Origin: Bradyrhizobium elkanii WSM2783 | Lineage (GTDB): Bacteria; Pseudomonadota; Alphaproteobacteria; Rhizobiales; Xanthobacteraceae | DNA length: 64,000 nt | NCBI RefSeq assembly: GCF_000472865.1 | Contig: NZ_AXAP01000006.1 | Coordinates: 121,324-185,323 of the forward strand | Direction: 5' to 3' | Shown: positions 8,596-18,079 of the stretch, in pieces | How the letters are laid out: each line of letters begins with the position of its first letter | Numbering within the stretch: position 1 is the stretch's first letter | The notes under the pieces: generated by a model | Seen by the model: the letters and a program-made list of their open reading frames with translations, nothing else | Database searches by the model: none | What the model was told of the DNA's origin: nothing | Position numbers and translations under genes: made by a program

Positions 8596-8696
8596 CCTCA
8601 TCCTGAGAAGCCTGCGAAGCAGGCGTCTCGGAGGATGCAGGTCCCGTCTGGGGCCTCATGGTTCGAGATGCGCGTTCCGCGCTCCTCACCATGAGG
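8596..8696. repeat. Dispersed palindromic repeat (CCTCATCCTGAG...CCATGAGG type), copy 1
   Basis: It starts with CCTCATCCTGAGAAGCC and ends with GCTCCTCACCATGAGG, with internal short stems. The same family recurs at 25146-25282 and 63203-63302. It fills the gap between the ECHDC3-like and CoA-binding genes. Confidence 0.8.
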
Positions 8697-8712
8697 GGCG
8701 AGAGAAGCGAAG

Positions 8713-9297
8713 ATGAACCACGACAGCTACCCCGATAACTACATCCGCGGCATTCTCAACAGCGTGAAGTCGATTGCGATGGTCGGCGCTTCGCCGGTCA
8801 ATGTGCGGCCGAGCTATTTCGCCTTCAAATATCTGGCGGAGCGCGGCTACGACATGATCCCGGTCAATCCCGGCCATGTCGGCAAGAGCCTGCTCGGCAA
8901 GCCCTTCGTCGCGTCGCTCGCCGACATCGGACGCCCGATCGACATGGTCGACATCTTTCGCAACTCCAGCCACATCATGCCGGTTGTCGAGGAGGCGCTC
9001 AGGCTGTCGCCCTTGCCGAAGGTGATCTGGATGCAGCTCGGCGCACGCGACGATGCGGCCGCCGCAAAGGCCGAAGCTGTCGGCATCAAGGTCGTCATGA
9101 ACCGCTGCCCGAAAATCGAATATGGCCGCCTGTCATCAGAGATTTCCTGGATGGGCGTCAATTCGCGGACGCTCAGCTCCAAGCGTGCGCCGATGCCGAC
9201 GCAGGGCATGCGGCTGTCGCTGAATCGGATGAGCGTCGGCGGCGGCGAAACCGCCGCATCCGATCGTGCCGCAAAGAACAAGACCGAGACGACGTGA
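8713..9297 (+). CDS. CoA-binding domain protein (YccU-like)
   Basis: The 194-residue protein has a Rossmann-type CoA-binding domain over residues 10-140. 'VKSIAMVGASPVNVRPSYF' is the nucleotide-binding start, 'GYDMIPVNPGH' the second strand, and 'VVMNRCPKIEY' the conserved end. The last 45 residues are polar and variable. The family is related to succinyl-CoA synthetase alpha subunits but its role is uncertain. It is followed by metY in the same direction (150 bp gap); this pairing is common in Rhizobiales as far as I recall. Confidence 0.85.
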   Translation: MNHDSYPDNYIRGILNSVKSIAMVGASPVNVRPSYFAFKYLAERGYDMIPVNPGHVGKSLLGKPFVASLADIGRPIDMVDIFRNSSHIMPVVEEALRLSPLPKVIWMQLGARDDAAAAKAEAVGIKVVMNRCPKIEYGRLSSEISWMGVNSRTLSSKRAPMPTQGMRLSLNRMSVGGGETAASDRAAKNKTETT

Positions 9298-9447
9298 CGC
9301 AACGACGAAACAAATGTTTCGACATCGCGTCATAACGAAGCACGCTGTTCCCAACGCGCATACGGCTCGCAACTCGCCTTGACGGCCGTCGTTGCTGCCA
9401 TCAGCATGCCGCGCATTTCATTTCCGATCCAACACAGGACACTCAGA

Positions 9448-10728
9448 ATGACCGATCGCCTTCCGGGATTTTCGACCCTCGCCGTGCATGCCGGTGCGCA
9501 GCCCGATCCCACCACCGGCGCGCGGGCGACGCCGATCTATCAGACGACGTCATTCGTGTTCAACGACGCCGACCATGCGGCCTCATTGTTCGGCCTGCAG
9601 TCGTTCGGCAACATCTATACCCGTATCGGCAACCCGACCAATGCGGTGCTGGAGGAGCGCGTCGCCGCACTCGAAGGCGGCACTGCCGCACTCGCGGTCG
9701 CATCGGGACACGCCGCGCAGGTCGTGGTGCTGCAGCAGTTGATGAAGCCGGGCGACGAGATCATCGCCGCGCGAAAACTCTATGGCGGCTCGATCAACCA
9801 GTTCACCCATGCCTTCAAGAGCTTCGGCTGGAACGTCGCCTGGGCCGATCCGGACGAGATCGAAAGCTTCGAGCGCGCGGTGACGCCGCACACCAAGGCG
9901 ATCTTCATCGAATCGATCGCAAATCCCTCCGGCAGCATCACCGATATCGAGGCGATCGCCGCGGTGGCGCGCAAGGCCGGCGTGCCGCTGATCGTCGACA
10001 ACACGCTGGCAACGCCGTATCTGATCAAGCCGATCGACCACGGCGCCGACATCGTCGTGCACTCGCTGACCAAGTTCCTGGGCGGCCACGGCAACTCGCT
10101 CGGCGGCATCATCGTCGATGCCGGCACCTTCGACTGGTCGAAGGACAACAAATATCCGATGCTGAGCGAGCCGCGCCCGGAGTATCACGGCATCAAGATC
10201 CAGGAGACCTTTGGTAATTTCGCCTTCGCGATCGCCTGCCGCGTGCTCGGCTTGCGCGATCTCGGCCCGGCGCTGTCACCGTTCAACGCCTTCATGATCC
10301 TGACCGGCATCGAGACGCTGCCGCTCCGCATGCAGAAGCATTGCGACAACGCCAAAGCGATCGCGGAATTCCTGGCCGGCCATCCCGCGGTGGCGTCGGT
10401 GAATTACGCCGGGCTCTCCGGCGACAAGTACAACAATCTCGCGCGTAAATATGCGCCGAAGGGCGCGGGCGCCGTGTTCACCTTCAGCCTCAAGGGCGGC
10501 TATGACGCCGGCGTCAATTTGGTGTCGAACCTCAGGTTGTTCTCGCACCTCGCCAATGTCGGCGACACCCGCTCGCTGGTGATCCATCCGGCCTCCACCA
10601 CCCACAGCCAGCTCGACGATGCCGCGAAGATCAAGTCCGGCGCCGCCCCCGACGTGGTCCGGCTCTCTATCGGCATCGAGGACAAGGACGACCTGATCGC
10701 CGACCTCGACCAGGCGCTGCGGGCTTAA
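9448..10728 (+). CDS. metY: O-acetylhomoserine sulfhydrylase
   Basis: The 426-residue PLP enzyme of the Cys/Met metabolism family converts O-acetylhomoserine and sulfide to homocysteine. The PLP lysine is K209 in 'HSLTKFLGGHG', 'YTRIGNPTNAVLEERVAALE' is the cofactor-binding region of the neighbouring subunit, and 'ASTTHSQL' is the conserved C-terminal segment. The length (about 430) favours MetY over the shorter MetB/MetC enzymes. A TTG at 9379 would add 23 untypical residues, so the ATG at 9448, with AGGA upstream, is preferred. Confidence 0.93.
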   Translation: MTDRLPGFSTLAVHAGAQPDPTTGARATPIYQTTSFVFNDADHAASLFGLQSFGNIYTRIGNPTNAVLEERVAALEGGTAALAVASGHAAQVVVLQQLMKPGDEIIAARKLYGGSINQFTHAFKSFGWNVAWADPDEIESFERAVTPHTKAIFIESIANPSGSITDIEAIAAVARKAGVPLIVDNTLATPYLIKPIDHGADIVVHSLTKFLGGHGNSLGGIIVDAGTFDWSKDNKYPMLSEPRPEYHGIKIQETFGNFAFAIACRVLGLRDLGPALSPFNAFMILTGIETLPLRMQKHCDNAKAIAEFLAGHPAVASVNYAGLSGDKYNNLARKYAPKGAGAVFTFSLKGGYDAGVNLVSNLRLFSHLANVGDTRSLVIHPASTTHSQLDDAAKIKSGAAPDVVRLSIGIEDKDDLIADLDQALRA

Positions 10729-10761
10729 GGTCCCCGTGTGCGGAACGCGCCAAGTTCTCTT

Positions 10762-10850
10762 CGTCATGCCCGGGCTCGTCCCGGGCATCCACGTTCTTGG
10801 AAGTCGCGAACAAGAGGACGTGGATGGCCGGGTCAAGCCCGGCCATGACG
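10762..10850. repeat. Dispersed inverted repeat (CGTCATGCCCGGG...CCCGGCCATGACG)
   Basis: The arms are CGTCATGCCCGGGCTCGTCC and GGGTCAAGCCCGGCCATGAC. The last 20 nt of the window (63981-64000) are the exact complement of 10830-10849, so a second copy begins at the right edge. It lies just after metY and could act as a terminator. Confidence 0.8.
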
Positions 10851-10942
10851 GTGAAGGCGTTGGTCTGATGTCGCGAGCCTCTCATTAACGGTCATTCCGC
10901 TATAAGGTGGCATTCTGTCGCCCTCTCGATTCGGAGACGACG

Positions 10943-11365
10943 ATGCTACGCTCGATATTGTTCTCTTCGATCGCCCTGCTTGCGATTGATGCCGCCGTTG
11001 CCGCCGACGGCCCGGTTGCTACCAACCGCGCGGCCTACCGCGCCGCCCGCCAACTGCCGCCCGGCCTGCCGCGCCCGCACTACAAATACCGGACGTCAGT
11101 GACATCAGCCCCCTATATCCGCCGTGGCCGCCAGATCGTCGTAGTCGAACAGGATCCGGACGTGCTGTTCACGCCTGCGGCCGTGATCCCTTACGTGCCA
11201 TTCGTCAGTGGCGAGCCGATCCTGCCGGGTTCGTCGACCCTGCCCGGCTATTACGGCAATCACTTCTCCTACAGCTATGACGGCCCGTATTATGGGGGCC
11301 CCTACTACGGCGGTCCCTACTGGAACCGCCTGCCGTACGCCTGCGGCGTTTACGGCTATTGCTAG
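10943..11365 (+). CDS. Secreted Pro/Gly/Tyr-rich hypothetical protein
   Basis: The 140-residue protein begins with a signal peptide (about 1-23, ending AAVAADG). The mature part is rich in Pro, Arg, Gly and Tyr, with a repetitive segment 'PYYGGPYYGGPYW' near residue 120 and a Cys pair at the C-terminus (CGVYGYC). It is probably periplasmic or surface exposed; no function is recognised. ATG at 10943 follows CGGAGACGACG and leaves a proper signal sequence. It ends 18 bp before nadQ. Confidence 0.7.
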   Translation: MLRSILFSSIALLAIDAAVAADGPVATNRAAYRAARQLPPGLPRPHYKYRTSVTSAPYIRRGRQIVVVEQDPDVLFTPAAVIPYVPFVSGEPILPGSSTLPGYYGNHFSYSYDGPYYGGPYYGGPYWNRLPYACGVYGYC

Positions 11366-11383
11366 CCGCGACAGGACGCCCGC

Positions 11384-12334
11384 GTGGCAAAGGCACCGCG
11401 AAAAGCCGAGACATCGATCGACGCGATCGCCGCTGACCTCGTCGCCGTCCTGGTCGCGGTGACCGAGGGCGAGCCCAAGATCATGACGATCGCGAATGCG
11501 ACCGCGCTGCCGAGCGGTCCGTTCCAGTTCGGGCATCGCTCGCTGCAGACCGGCCTGCGGGCCTGGGTCGAGGCGCAGACAGGACACCCGCTCGGCTATG
11601 TCGAGCAGCTCTACACTTTCGCCGATCACGGGCGCACCGGTGATGCCAGGGCGCCGCATCGCATCTCGATCAGCTATCTCGGCCTGACCCGCGAGGACCA
11701 AGTCAGAGAAGGCTCGGAGGGCCACTGGTCCGGCTGGTATGAATACTTCCCGTGGGAAGACCATCGCGCGGGTACCCCTGCCTTGCTTGCCAAGATCGTG
11801 GCGCCGAAGCTGCGCGCCTGGGCCAAATCGGCAGAGAGCACCTCCGTGCAGAAAGCGCGCTGGCAGCGCGCCGCCATCACCTTCGGCCTCGACGACCGCA
11901 CCTGGAATGAGGAACTGGTGCTGCAGCGCTATGAGCTCCTCTACGAGGCCTCGCTGATCCCCGAAGCAGTTCGTGCCAAGGGCACCGGGGATGCCGTCGT
12001 ACCCGGCCGCGCCATGATATCGGATCATCGCCGCATTCTGGCCACCGGCATCGCGCGGCTGCGTGCCAAGATCAAATACCGGCCGGTCGTCTTCGAGCTG
12101 ATGCCGGCCGAATTCACCCTGCTGCAGCTGCAACGCAGTGTTGAGGCCCTTGCAGGCCGCACTGTGCACAAACAGAACTTTCGGCGCCTGATCGAGCAGC
12201 AGGAACTCGTTGAAGAGACAGGCGCAATGGCGGCCGAGACGGTCGGTCGCCCCGCCAAGCTATTCCGCTTCCGTCACGGCATTGTGGCCGAACGGGCCGT
12301 CGCCGGCACCAAGCTTCCGCTCTCACGCTCTTGA
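11384..12334 (+). CDS. nadQ: NadQ-like transcriptional regulator of NAD biosynthesis
   Basis: The 316-residue protein begins at GTG 11384 (AGGA upstream). I recall it as the COG4111 family, called NadQ in alphaproteobacteria, with an N-terminal Nudix-like domain ('YVEQLYTFADHGR' near 66) and a C-terminal winged helix ('LMPAEFTLLQLQRSVEALAG', 'KQNFRRLIEQ', 'GRPAKLFRFR'). No complete Nudix box is visible, so it probably senses a ligand instead of hydrolysing it. It lies directly upstream of nadABC in the same direction, and the 48-bp dyad between them is its likely operator. The assignment is by family memory and context. Confidence 0.8.
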   Translation: MAKAPRKAETSIDAIAADLVAVLVAVTEGEPKIMTIANATALPSGPFQFGHRSLQTGLRAWVEAQTGHPLGYVEQLYTFADHGRTGDARAPHRISISYLGLTREDQVREGSEGHWSGWYEYFPWEDHRAGTPALLAKIVAPKLRAWAKSAESTSVQKARWQRAAITFGLDDRTWNEELVLQRYELLYEASLIPEAVRAKGTGDAVVPGRAMISDHRRILATGIARLRAKIKYRPVVFELMPAEFTLLQLQRSVEALAGRTVHKQNFRRLIEQQELVEETGAMAAETVGRPAKLFRFRHGIVAERAVAGTKLPLSRS

Positions 12335-12362
12335 CTTCCATTATGCTCAGGATAAGTATAAT
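12331..12362 (+). promoter_or_regulatory. Possible nadABC promoter
   Basis: A perfect -10 TATAAT at 12357-12362 lies inside the palindrome. The best -35 is TTGACT at 12331-12336, overlapping the nadQ stop codon, but the 20-nt spacing is long, so the -35 is uncertain. Confidence 0.4.
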
Positions 12363-12388
12363 ACGAAATATACTCAAGGAGAGCATAA
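12341..12388. promoter_or_regulatory. 48-bp dyad, probable NadQ operator before nadA
   Basis: TTATGCTC (12341-12348), six bases, AGTATA (12355-12360), eight central bases, TATACT (12369-12374), six bases and GAGCATAA (12381-12388) form a perfectly symmetric arrangement that ends one base before the nadA ATG. It covers the nadA ribosome site AGGAGA and the -10 TATAAT, so binding would block initiation and possibly translation. Confidence 0.65.
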
Positions 12389-13375
12389 ATGGCTGCAATC
12401 TCATCCGGTGCGCTCGCGCGCACCGCGCCGCTCTATGACCGCGTCAAACGGGTGATCCCGGAATTCGAATGGGCGACTTTCGCCGATGATGTCGACGCCA
12501 TTCTCGATCTGAAGCGCAAGCGCAACGCGGTGGTGCTGGCGCACAATTATCAGACGCCGGAAATCTTCCATGGCGTCGCCGACATCGTTGGCGACAGCCT
12601 CGCGCTCGCGCGCGAGGCGACCAAGGTCGATGCCGACGTCATCGTGCTCGCCGGCGTGCACTTCATGGCGGAGACGGCAAAGCTGCTCAATCCCGAGAAG
12701 ACGGTGCTGATCCCCGACCTCAAGGCCGGCTGTTCGCTCGCGGAGTCCATCACGGCGGCCGATGTACGGCTGATGCGCGAGCGCTATCCGGGCGCCCCCA
12801 TCGTCACCTATGTCAACACCTCGGCCGCGGTGAAGGCGGAGTCCGATATCTGCTGCACCTCAGGCAACGCGCTGGCGATCGTGCAATCGCTCGGCGTCGA
12901 GCATGTCATCATGCTGCCGGACGAATATCTGGCGCAGAACATCGCCGCGCAGACCAAGGTGAAGATCACGGCCTGGAAGGGCCGTTGCGAAGTGCACGAG
13001 CTCTTCAATGCCGAGGATGTGCGCCAGCTTCGCGAGAATCATCCCGGCGTCACCATCCTGGCGCATCCGGAATGTCCGCCCGAGGTGGTGGCTGAGGCGG
13101 ATTTCTCGGGGTCCACCGCAGCCATGTCCGGCTTTGTCGGCAAGGAGCATCCGGCACGCGTGGTGCTGCTGACGGAATGCTCGATGAGCGACAACGTCGC
13201 GGTGCTCCATCCCGACGTCGAGTTCATCCGCCCCTGCAATCTCTGCCCGCACATGAAGCGGATCACGCTGAAGAACATCCGCCACGCGCTCGAGACCAAC
13301 GAGCACGAGGTTACGATCGATCCTGAGATCGCAGAGCGCGCGCGGCGCTCCGTCGAAAGGATGCTGGCCCTATGA
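12389..13375 (+). CDS. nadA: Quinolinate synthase
   Basis: The 328-residue enzyme condenses iminoaspartate with dihydroxyacetone phosphate to quinolinate using a [4Fe-4S] cluster. Likely cluster ligands are C115 ('KAGCSLAES'), C200 ('WKGRCEVH') and C283 or C286 in '[10 protein letters not shown]'. '[11 protein letters not shown]' and '[12 protein letters not shown]' are substrate-site motifs. The start has a strong AGGAGA site. The gene overlaps nadB by 4 bp (ATGA), so NadA and NadB are translationally coupled, fitting the channelled labile iminoaspartate. Confidence 0.97.
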   Translation: MAAISSGALARTAPLYDRVKRVIPEFEWATFADDVDAILDLKRKRNAVVLAHNYQTPEIFHGVADIVGDSLALAREATKVDADVIVLAGVHFMAETAKLLNPEKTVLIPDLKAGCSLAESITAADVRLMRERYPGAPIVTYVNTSAAVKAESDICCTSGNALAIVQSLGVEHVIMLPDEYLAQNIAAQTKVKITAWKGRCEVHELFNAEDVRQLRENHPGVTILAHPECPPEVVAEADFSGSTAAMSGFVGKEHPARVVLLTECSMSDNVAVLHPDVEFIRPCNLCPHMKRITLKNIRHALETNEHEVTIDPEIAERARRSVERMLAL

Positions 13376-14922
13376 GCTTGGATGTTTCGGCCTTGGCCGG
13401 GCAACCGGTGATCATTGGCGGCGGCGCCGCTGGATTGATGACGGCCCTGCAGCTTGCGCCCGCACCGGTCGTGCTGCTGTCGAAATCGCCGCTCGGGGCG
13501 GAGGCCTCCAGCATGTGGGCCCAAGGCGGGCTCGCGGCGGCGGTCGGCGACGACGACGCCCCTGCCCTGCATCTGCAGGACACGATCGCCGCCGGCGCCG
13601 GCCTTTGCGACGAAGAGGCCGCGGGCCGCATCGTGGATGCAGCGCCCGCTGCCGTCGAGCGTCTCGCGCGGCTCGGCGTCGGCTTTGATCGCAGACCGGA
13701 TGGGAGCTGGCAGCTTGGACTCGAAGCCGCGCACAGCCGCAAGCGGATCGTTCACGCCACCGGCGACGGCACCGGGCGCGAGATCATGCGCGCACTGATC
13801 GCCGCCGTGCGGCGCTGCCCGTCGATTACGCTGATCGAGGGTTTTGAGGCGCGCCAACTCATCGTCGAGGACAACGCAGTCGAGGGCGTGCTCGCTGCAA
13901 ACGAGCGTGGCTCGCTCGTCATCCCGACTAACCGCGTCGTGCTGGCGACCGGGGGCATTGGCGGCCTGTTCCAGGACAGCACCAATCCGATGGGCTGTTT
14001 CGGCCAGGGGCTGGCGCTCGCAGCCCGTGCCGGCGCCGTGCTCTCCGATCTCGAATTCATCCAGTTTCACCCTACCGCCTTCGACGGACCGTCGCGACCG
14101 ATGCCGCTGCTGACCGAAGCGATCCGCGGCGATGGCGCGATCCTGATCGACGAGACCGGGCAGCGTTTCATGGCGAACGAACCGGGCGCCGAGCTCGCGC
14201 CGCGCGACATCGTGGCGCGCGCGGTCTGGCGCCACCGCGCCGAGGGACACCGCGTCTTCCTCGATGCACGGCAGCATCCAGGCAAGAATTTCGCGCAGCG
14301 CTATCCCGTCATCAGCGCGTTCTGCAAGATGGCCGGTATCGATCCGGCCGACGATCCGATCCCGGTGCGTCCGGCGGCGCATTATCACATGGGCGGCATT
14401 GCCGTTGATGGCGAAGGCCGCAGCACGGTGACGGGCTTGTGGGCCTGCGGCGAGGTCAGCCGCACCGGCCTGCACGGCGCCAATCGGCTCGCCAGCAATT
14501 CGCTGATGGAAGCCATCGTCTCTGCGCAATGGGTCGCCGAGAGCGTCAATGGCGTGGCTAGCGGTGCCGCTCCTTTGCGCACGCCGACCGCGCTCCCGCC
14601 TGCATCAGATCCATCGACGGTGCGGCCGTTCGTCTCGCAGGCCCTCGGCGTGCTCCGTGATCGGCCCTCGATCGAGCGCGCCATTCGCAATCTCTATCCG
14701 ATGGCCAGGGGGAGCGGCTCCGCCGCCGATCCGGCGCTGGTCGGATTGATGATCGCCGTCGCGGCGTCAAGGCGCGAGGAAAGCCGCGGCGGCCACTACC
14801 GCACCGACTTTCCGGACACGTTGCCCAAGGGCGTGCCCTCCACTTTCACCCTCGCAGGTGCACTCAGTATCGCCGGCGAGATCATCGAATCCGAACTGCC
14901 GATCAGGAGCGCTCAGTCGTGA
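13372..14922 (+). CDS. nadB: L-aspartate oxidase
   Basis: The 516-residue flavoenzyme oxidises L-aspartate to iminoaspartate. '[17 protein letters not shown]' is the N-terminal FAD-binding fold; '[12 protein letters not shown]', 'HPTAF' and '[11 protein letters not shown]' are conserved in the succinate dehydrogenase/aspartate oxidase family. '[18 protein letters not shown]' is the FAD-binding C-terminal segment. It overlaps nadA by 4 bp and nadC by 4 bp (GTGA). Confidence 0.97.
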   Translation: MSLDVSALAGQPVIIGGGAAGLMTALQLAPAPVVLLSKSPLGAEASSMWAQGGLAAAVGDDDAPALHLQDTIAAGAGLCDEEAAGRIVDAAPAAVERLARLGVGFDRRPDGSWQLGLEAAHSRKRIVHATGDGTGREIMRALIAAVRRCPSITLIEGFEARQLIVEDNAVEGVLAANERGSLVIPTNRVVLATGGIGGLFQDSTNPMGCFGQGLALAARAGAVLSDLEFIQFHPTAFDGPSRPMPLLTEAIRGDGAILIDETGQRFMANEPGAELAPRDIVARAVWRHRAEGHRVFLDARQHPGKNFAQRYPVISAFCKMAGIDPADDPIPVRPAAHYHMGGIAVDGEGRSTVTGLWACGEVSRTGLHGANRLASNSLMEAIVSAQWVAESVNGVASGAAPLRTPTALPPASDPSTVRPFVSQALGVLRDRPSIERAIRNLYPMARGSGSAADPALVGLMIAVAASRREESRGGHYRTDFPDTLPKGVPSTFTLAGALSIAGEIIESELPIRSAQS

Positions 14923-15767
14923 CACTCAATCCCCTTCTGCCCCTGATGTACGAACCCCTGGTGCGAACCGCACTGCTTGAGGATCTCGGCCGCGCCGGCG
15001 ACATCACGGCGGACGCGATCGTGCCTGCCGATCAGCGCGCTTCGCTCGCGTTGCGGGCGCGCCAGCCGGGCGTCGTCGCCGGCCTCGACGTGGCACGCTG
15101 CGCCTTTCAAACGATATCACCAGCGATCCGGATCGAGATCGAACGGCCCGATGGCAGCGTCGTCGCGCCCGGCGACACGATTGCAACCATCAACGGCCCG
15201 GCGCGCGCGCTGCTGACGGGCGAGCGGACCGCACTCAATTTCCTTTGCCACCTCAGCGGCGTCGCAACGGCAACGGCGTCGCTGGTTACTGCCGTGAAAG
15301 GCACGCGCGCGCAGATCGTCTGCACCCGAAAGACCACGCCTGGGCTGCGCGCATTGGAAAAATACGCGGTGCGTGCCGGCGGCGGCAGCAATCACCGTTT
15401 CGGCCTCGACGACGCTGTGCTGATCAAGGACAACCACATCGCGCTTGCCGCCGGCATCCGCACCGCGATCGAACGCGCCAAAGCGCATGTCGGCCATCTC
15501 GTCAAGATCGAGGTCGAAGTCGACACACTGGCGCAGCTTGAAGAAGCGCTGGCGCTCGGGATCGACGCGGTCCTGCTCGACAACATGACGGTCGACGATC
15601 TCAGGCAGGCCGTGACGATGACGCGCGGCAAGGTGATCACGGAAGCATCGGGCCGCATCACGGCCACCACTGCGCCCGCGATCGCGGCGACCGGCGTCGA
15701 CCTCATTTCCGTCGGCTGGGTCACGCACTCCTCGGCCGCCCTCGATATCGGGCTGGATTATCTCTAG
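14919..15767 (+). CDS. nadC: Nicotinate-nucleotide pyrophosphorylase (carboxylating)
   Basis: The 282-residue enzyme converts quinolinate and PRPP to nicotinate mononucleotide. 'LLEDLGRAGDITADAIVP' opens the alpha/beta domain, 'FLCHLSGVAT' and 'CTRKTTPGLRALEKYAV' line the active site, and 'VEVDTLAQLEEAL' with 'VLLDNM' belong to the barrel. The GTG start overlaps the nadB stop, completing the three-step nadABC operon. Confidence 0.97.
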   Translation: MTLNPLLPLMYEPLVRTALLEDLGRAGDITADAIVPADQRASLALRARQPGVVAGLDVARCAFQTISPAIRIEIERPDGSVVAPGDTIATINGPARALLTGERTALNFLCHLSGVATATASLVTAVKGTRAQIVCTRKTTPGLRALEKYAVRAGGGSNHRFGLDDAVLIKDNHIALAAGIRTAIERAKAHVGHLVKIEVEVDTLAQLEEALALGIDAVLLDNMTVDDLRQAVTMTRGKVITEASGRITATTAPAIAATGVDLISVGWVTHSSAALDIGLDYL

Positions 15768-15808
15768 CGCGCTGCGATTTGCTTGAACCGGCGTGACCGC
15801 GGTTGTCC

Positions 15809-15935
15809 ACCTCTCCCACAGGGAGAGGTCGGCGCGCAGCGCCGGGTGAGGGGTTACGGTTCCTCGATGGAGTTCATCCCCTCACCCGGATCGCATCTGG
15901 CGATGCGATCCGACCTCTCCCCGACGGGGAGAGGT
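15809..15935. repeat. Intergenic repeat with two ACCTCTCCC hairpins
   Basis: Hairpin ACCTCTCCCacaGGGAGAGGT at 15809-15829 and a second at 15913-15935 (ACCTCTCCCCGACGGGGAGAGGT) flank complementary CCGGGTGAGGGG and CCCCTCACCCGG. The 248-bp gap after nadC holds little else. Confidence 0.8.
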
Positions 15936-16015
15936 ATGGCACCTCCGACATGGCGCCAACTCGACCTAATCTCATCATGCTTTAGCGGGTGATGAGGCTG
16001 CATACCGGCACGCTC

Positions 16016-17884
16016 TCAAAGAGCTGCCCGCGCGCCTTCCTTGCGATAGTAGAAAACCTGCCGCGCCCTGACCTCGTTCTCAACAACCCCGATCAGACCG
16101 ACCAGCTTTTCGGAGGTGCGAACCTGCACAATGTCGGGCGTAACCACGAAGACCATCGCCTCATCATAGGGATTGGCGCTCATAATCATATGGCGCGTTT
16201 CAGCGACGACGTTTGCCCATGCCTTGGCGTGGCGCTCGGACCTCGCGAAATATGAGGTGCATGTCTTGAGCGCCAGATCATAGGTCACTTCCATGGATGG
16301 CATTGCCATCGACGGATATTCCCGATCGAAATAGGCGAGCGCGTCGGTCAAATCTGATGTCACCGAGGGGCGGAGCGCTTCGGCGAGCGCCTGGGCGTGG
16401 TTGAAGCAGACGTTGTTGAACATCCACGACCGCTGCGCAAAACTTGTTTCTGCGAACGCGGCTGCCGCCTTGGGCACGAAACTGAACCACCAGCGCGCGA
16501 TCTCGAGTAGCTGGAATCGGACGTTGTATTGCTCCCGCACGAAATCGCCGGGCGCAAGTACGGCAAGCGCCGCGATGCGATCCGTATCGAGCACGCGCAG
16601 GCTGGTCGCCGCAACCGTGGCGGCGGCTCCGAGATTGATCAACAGGGCCGCGGCGCGATCGGGCTCCTCAAGCATCTGGTCGTTGAAGGCATCGGCAGCC
16701 AGGAACGAATCCCACAGCGCATTGGCCATAATGAGCCGGATCAGGGAATGCTCCTCGGTAGCCGCCAGCAGCGGAGACGAGGCGCGCGGAACGTAGCTCA
16801 CGAGAGAGGGATTGTGCCCGACATAGGGACAGGTGATCGCCGTGTTGATCCGCTTCGATCCGGCCGTGAAGCTGCCCCAGAAGGCATTGAATGCAGGTGA
16901 CAAAAAGTTCGCCAATATCGTCTCACGGGACTGCGCCGGCGATGCCGATGTCCTCTCGCCCGCAGCCGATCTCATCCGCTCGCGAATATCACGCGACGTC
17001 GCATCGATCAGCGCCCGGCGCATTTCGCCGTCGCCGACGGGTGCAGGATAGGTATCGCCCGTTTCGAAGAAATACTGGCCGCGCAGCGACCCGTTGTCCC
17101 GCAGCACGGCGATGCCATGTCCCATCACAAGCATGCGCAAGCCGGCCGACGTGCTCAGGGTCCAGGCGATCTGACCATCGCCCACCGGCAGGCCCGCATT
17201 CACGCCTTCGAAGGCGATGCGCTCCTGCGCGCAGGTCGCACGCGCTGCCACCTGGATCGGGTCAGAGGCGCTGAAACGCGCTTTGGCCCGCCGCAGATAG
17301 TCCTGGCGGGCAGCAAGCAGGGAATTGCGCGCAATGACCGCTTCGCGCTCGGCCGTGAGCCGATCGTTTGGCAGCGATCGCAGGGCCGGCAGCGTGCGCA
17401 GCCAGGCTGCGTTGAGCTTGGTCATGTCGCCGAGCGCAAAAAAGCGCCTGTCGAGCAGTTCGATCGCGGGATCGATTTTCCCAAAACCGCTGCCATCCTG
17501 TATGGCTTTTGCCCGACGCGGATCGCCCTTCATGATGGCCATGAACTCGTCGAAGATCGCGACGTAATCCTTTGCGCCCATCGCGACGAGCCCGCGGCGA
17601 CAATTGTCGAGCGTCTGCTCGCTCATTCCACCGTTATGGGCAAACTGGCCATGGCCGCCGTTGTTGACCTGGGCCAGATAATAGTCGGCGTGATAGCTCC
17701 AGAATGCCTCCGCGACGATCTCGCCGGAGACCAGGTGGGCCGGGCCAATCGCCCAATTCACGAAATCGACGACGGTGGCGACCAGATCGCCGTCCTCTGC
17801 CACATCGGCGTCGGGGATAAGGATTTCACGTGCAATCACCCCCTGAGGCTCAAGCGCGCGCCGAGCCTCCTCGTTCTCAGTCAT
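16016..17884 (-). CDS. Large protein with N-terminal DMP19-like (DUF4375) domain
   Basis: The protein has 622 residues if it starts at ATG 17884; an in-frame ATG at 17890 and another codon at 17902 are alternatives. Residues about 35-140 contain 'YYLAQVNNGGHGQFAHNGG', the conserved motif of the DMP19/DUF4375 family, usually a protein of 150-200 residues. The remaining 480 residues are not recognised; they are soluble and rich in Ala, with no obvious transmembrane segment or signal. It stands alone between convergent nadC and the FTR1 gene. Function unknown. Confidence 0.75.
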   Translation of the reverse strand: MTENEEARRALEPQGVIAREILIPDADVAEDGDLVATVVDFVNWAIGPAHLVSGEIVAEAFWSYHADYYLAQVNNGGHGQFAHNGGMSEQTLDNCRRGLVAMGAKDYVAIFDEFMAIMKGDPRRAKAIQDGSGFGKIDPAIELLDRRFFALGDMTKLNAAWLRTLPALRSLPNDRLTAEREAVIARNSLLAARQDYLRRAKARFSASDPIQVAARATCAQERIAFEGVNAGLPVGDGQIAWTLSTSAGLRMLVMGHGIAVLRDNGSLRGQYFFETGDTYPAPVGDGEMRRALIDATSRDIRERMRSAAGERTSASPAQSRETILANFLSPAFNAFWGSFTAGSKRINTAITCPYVGHNPSLVSYVPRASSPLLAATEEHSLIRLIMANALWDSFLAADAFNDQMLEEPDRAAALLINLGAAATVAATSLRVLDTDRIAALAVLAPGDFVREQYNVRFQLLEIARWWFSFVPKAAAAFAETSFAQRSWMFNNVCFNHAQALAEALRPSVTSDLTDALAYFDREYPSMAMPSMEVTYDLALKTCTSYFARSERHAKAWANVVAETRHMIMSANPYDEAMVFVVTPDIVQVRTSEKLVGLIGVVENEVRARQVFYYRKEGARAAL

Positions 17885-18079
17885 CTGCATGCACCGCCCC
17901 AAGATGCCCCTCTTCTACAGACACTTCAGCGCGGCGGAATCCGCAATACAAACGAGAAAAAAACTGTCACATGGTGTTTTGATACCGCGAAAAGTCGGAG
18001 CGGCCCCCCTTCGCGGCCATTCGCAGCGCGGCGGAACCGGCGACGCGCGATCTTCGGGCTGGATCGATGGCGTGTGAGA

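Noticed and set aside
13039..14529. 496-codon minus-strand frame across nadA/nadB
   Set aside because: Antisense to well-recognised nad genes with no family resemblance.
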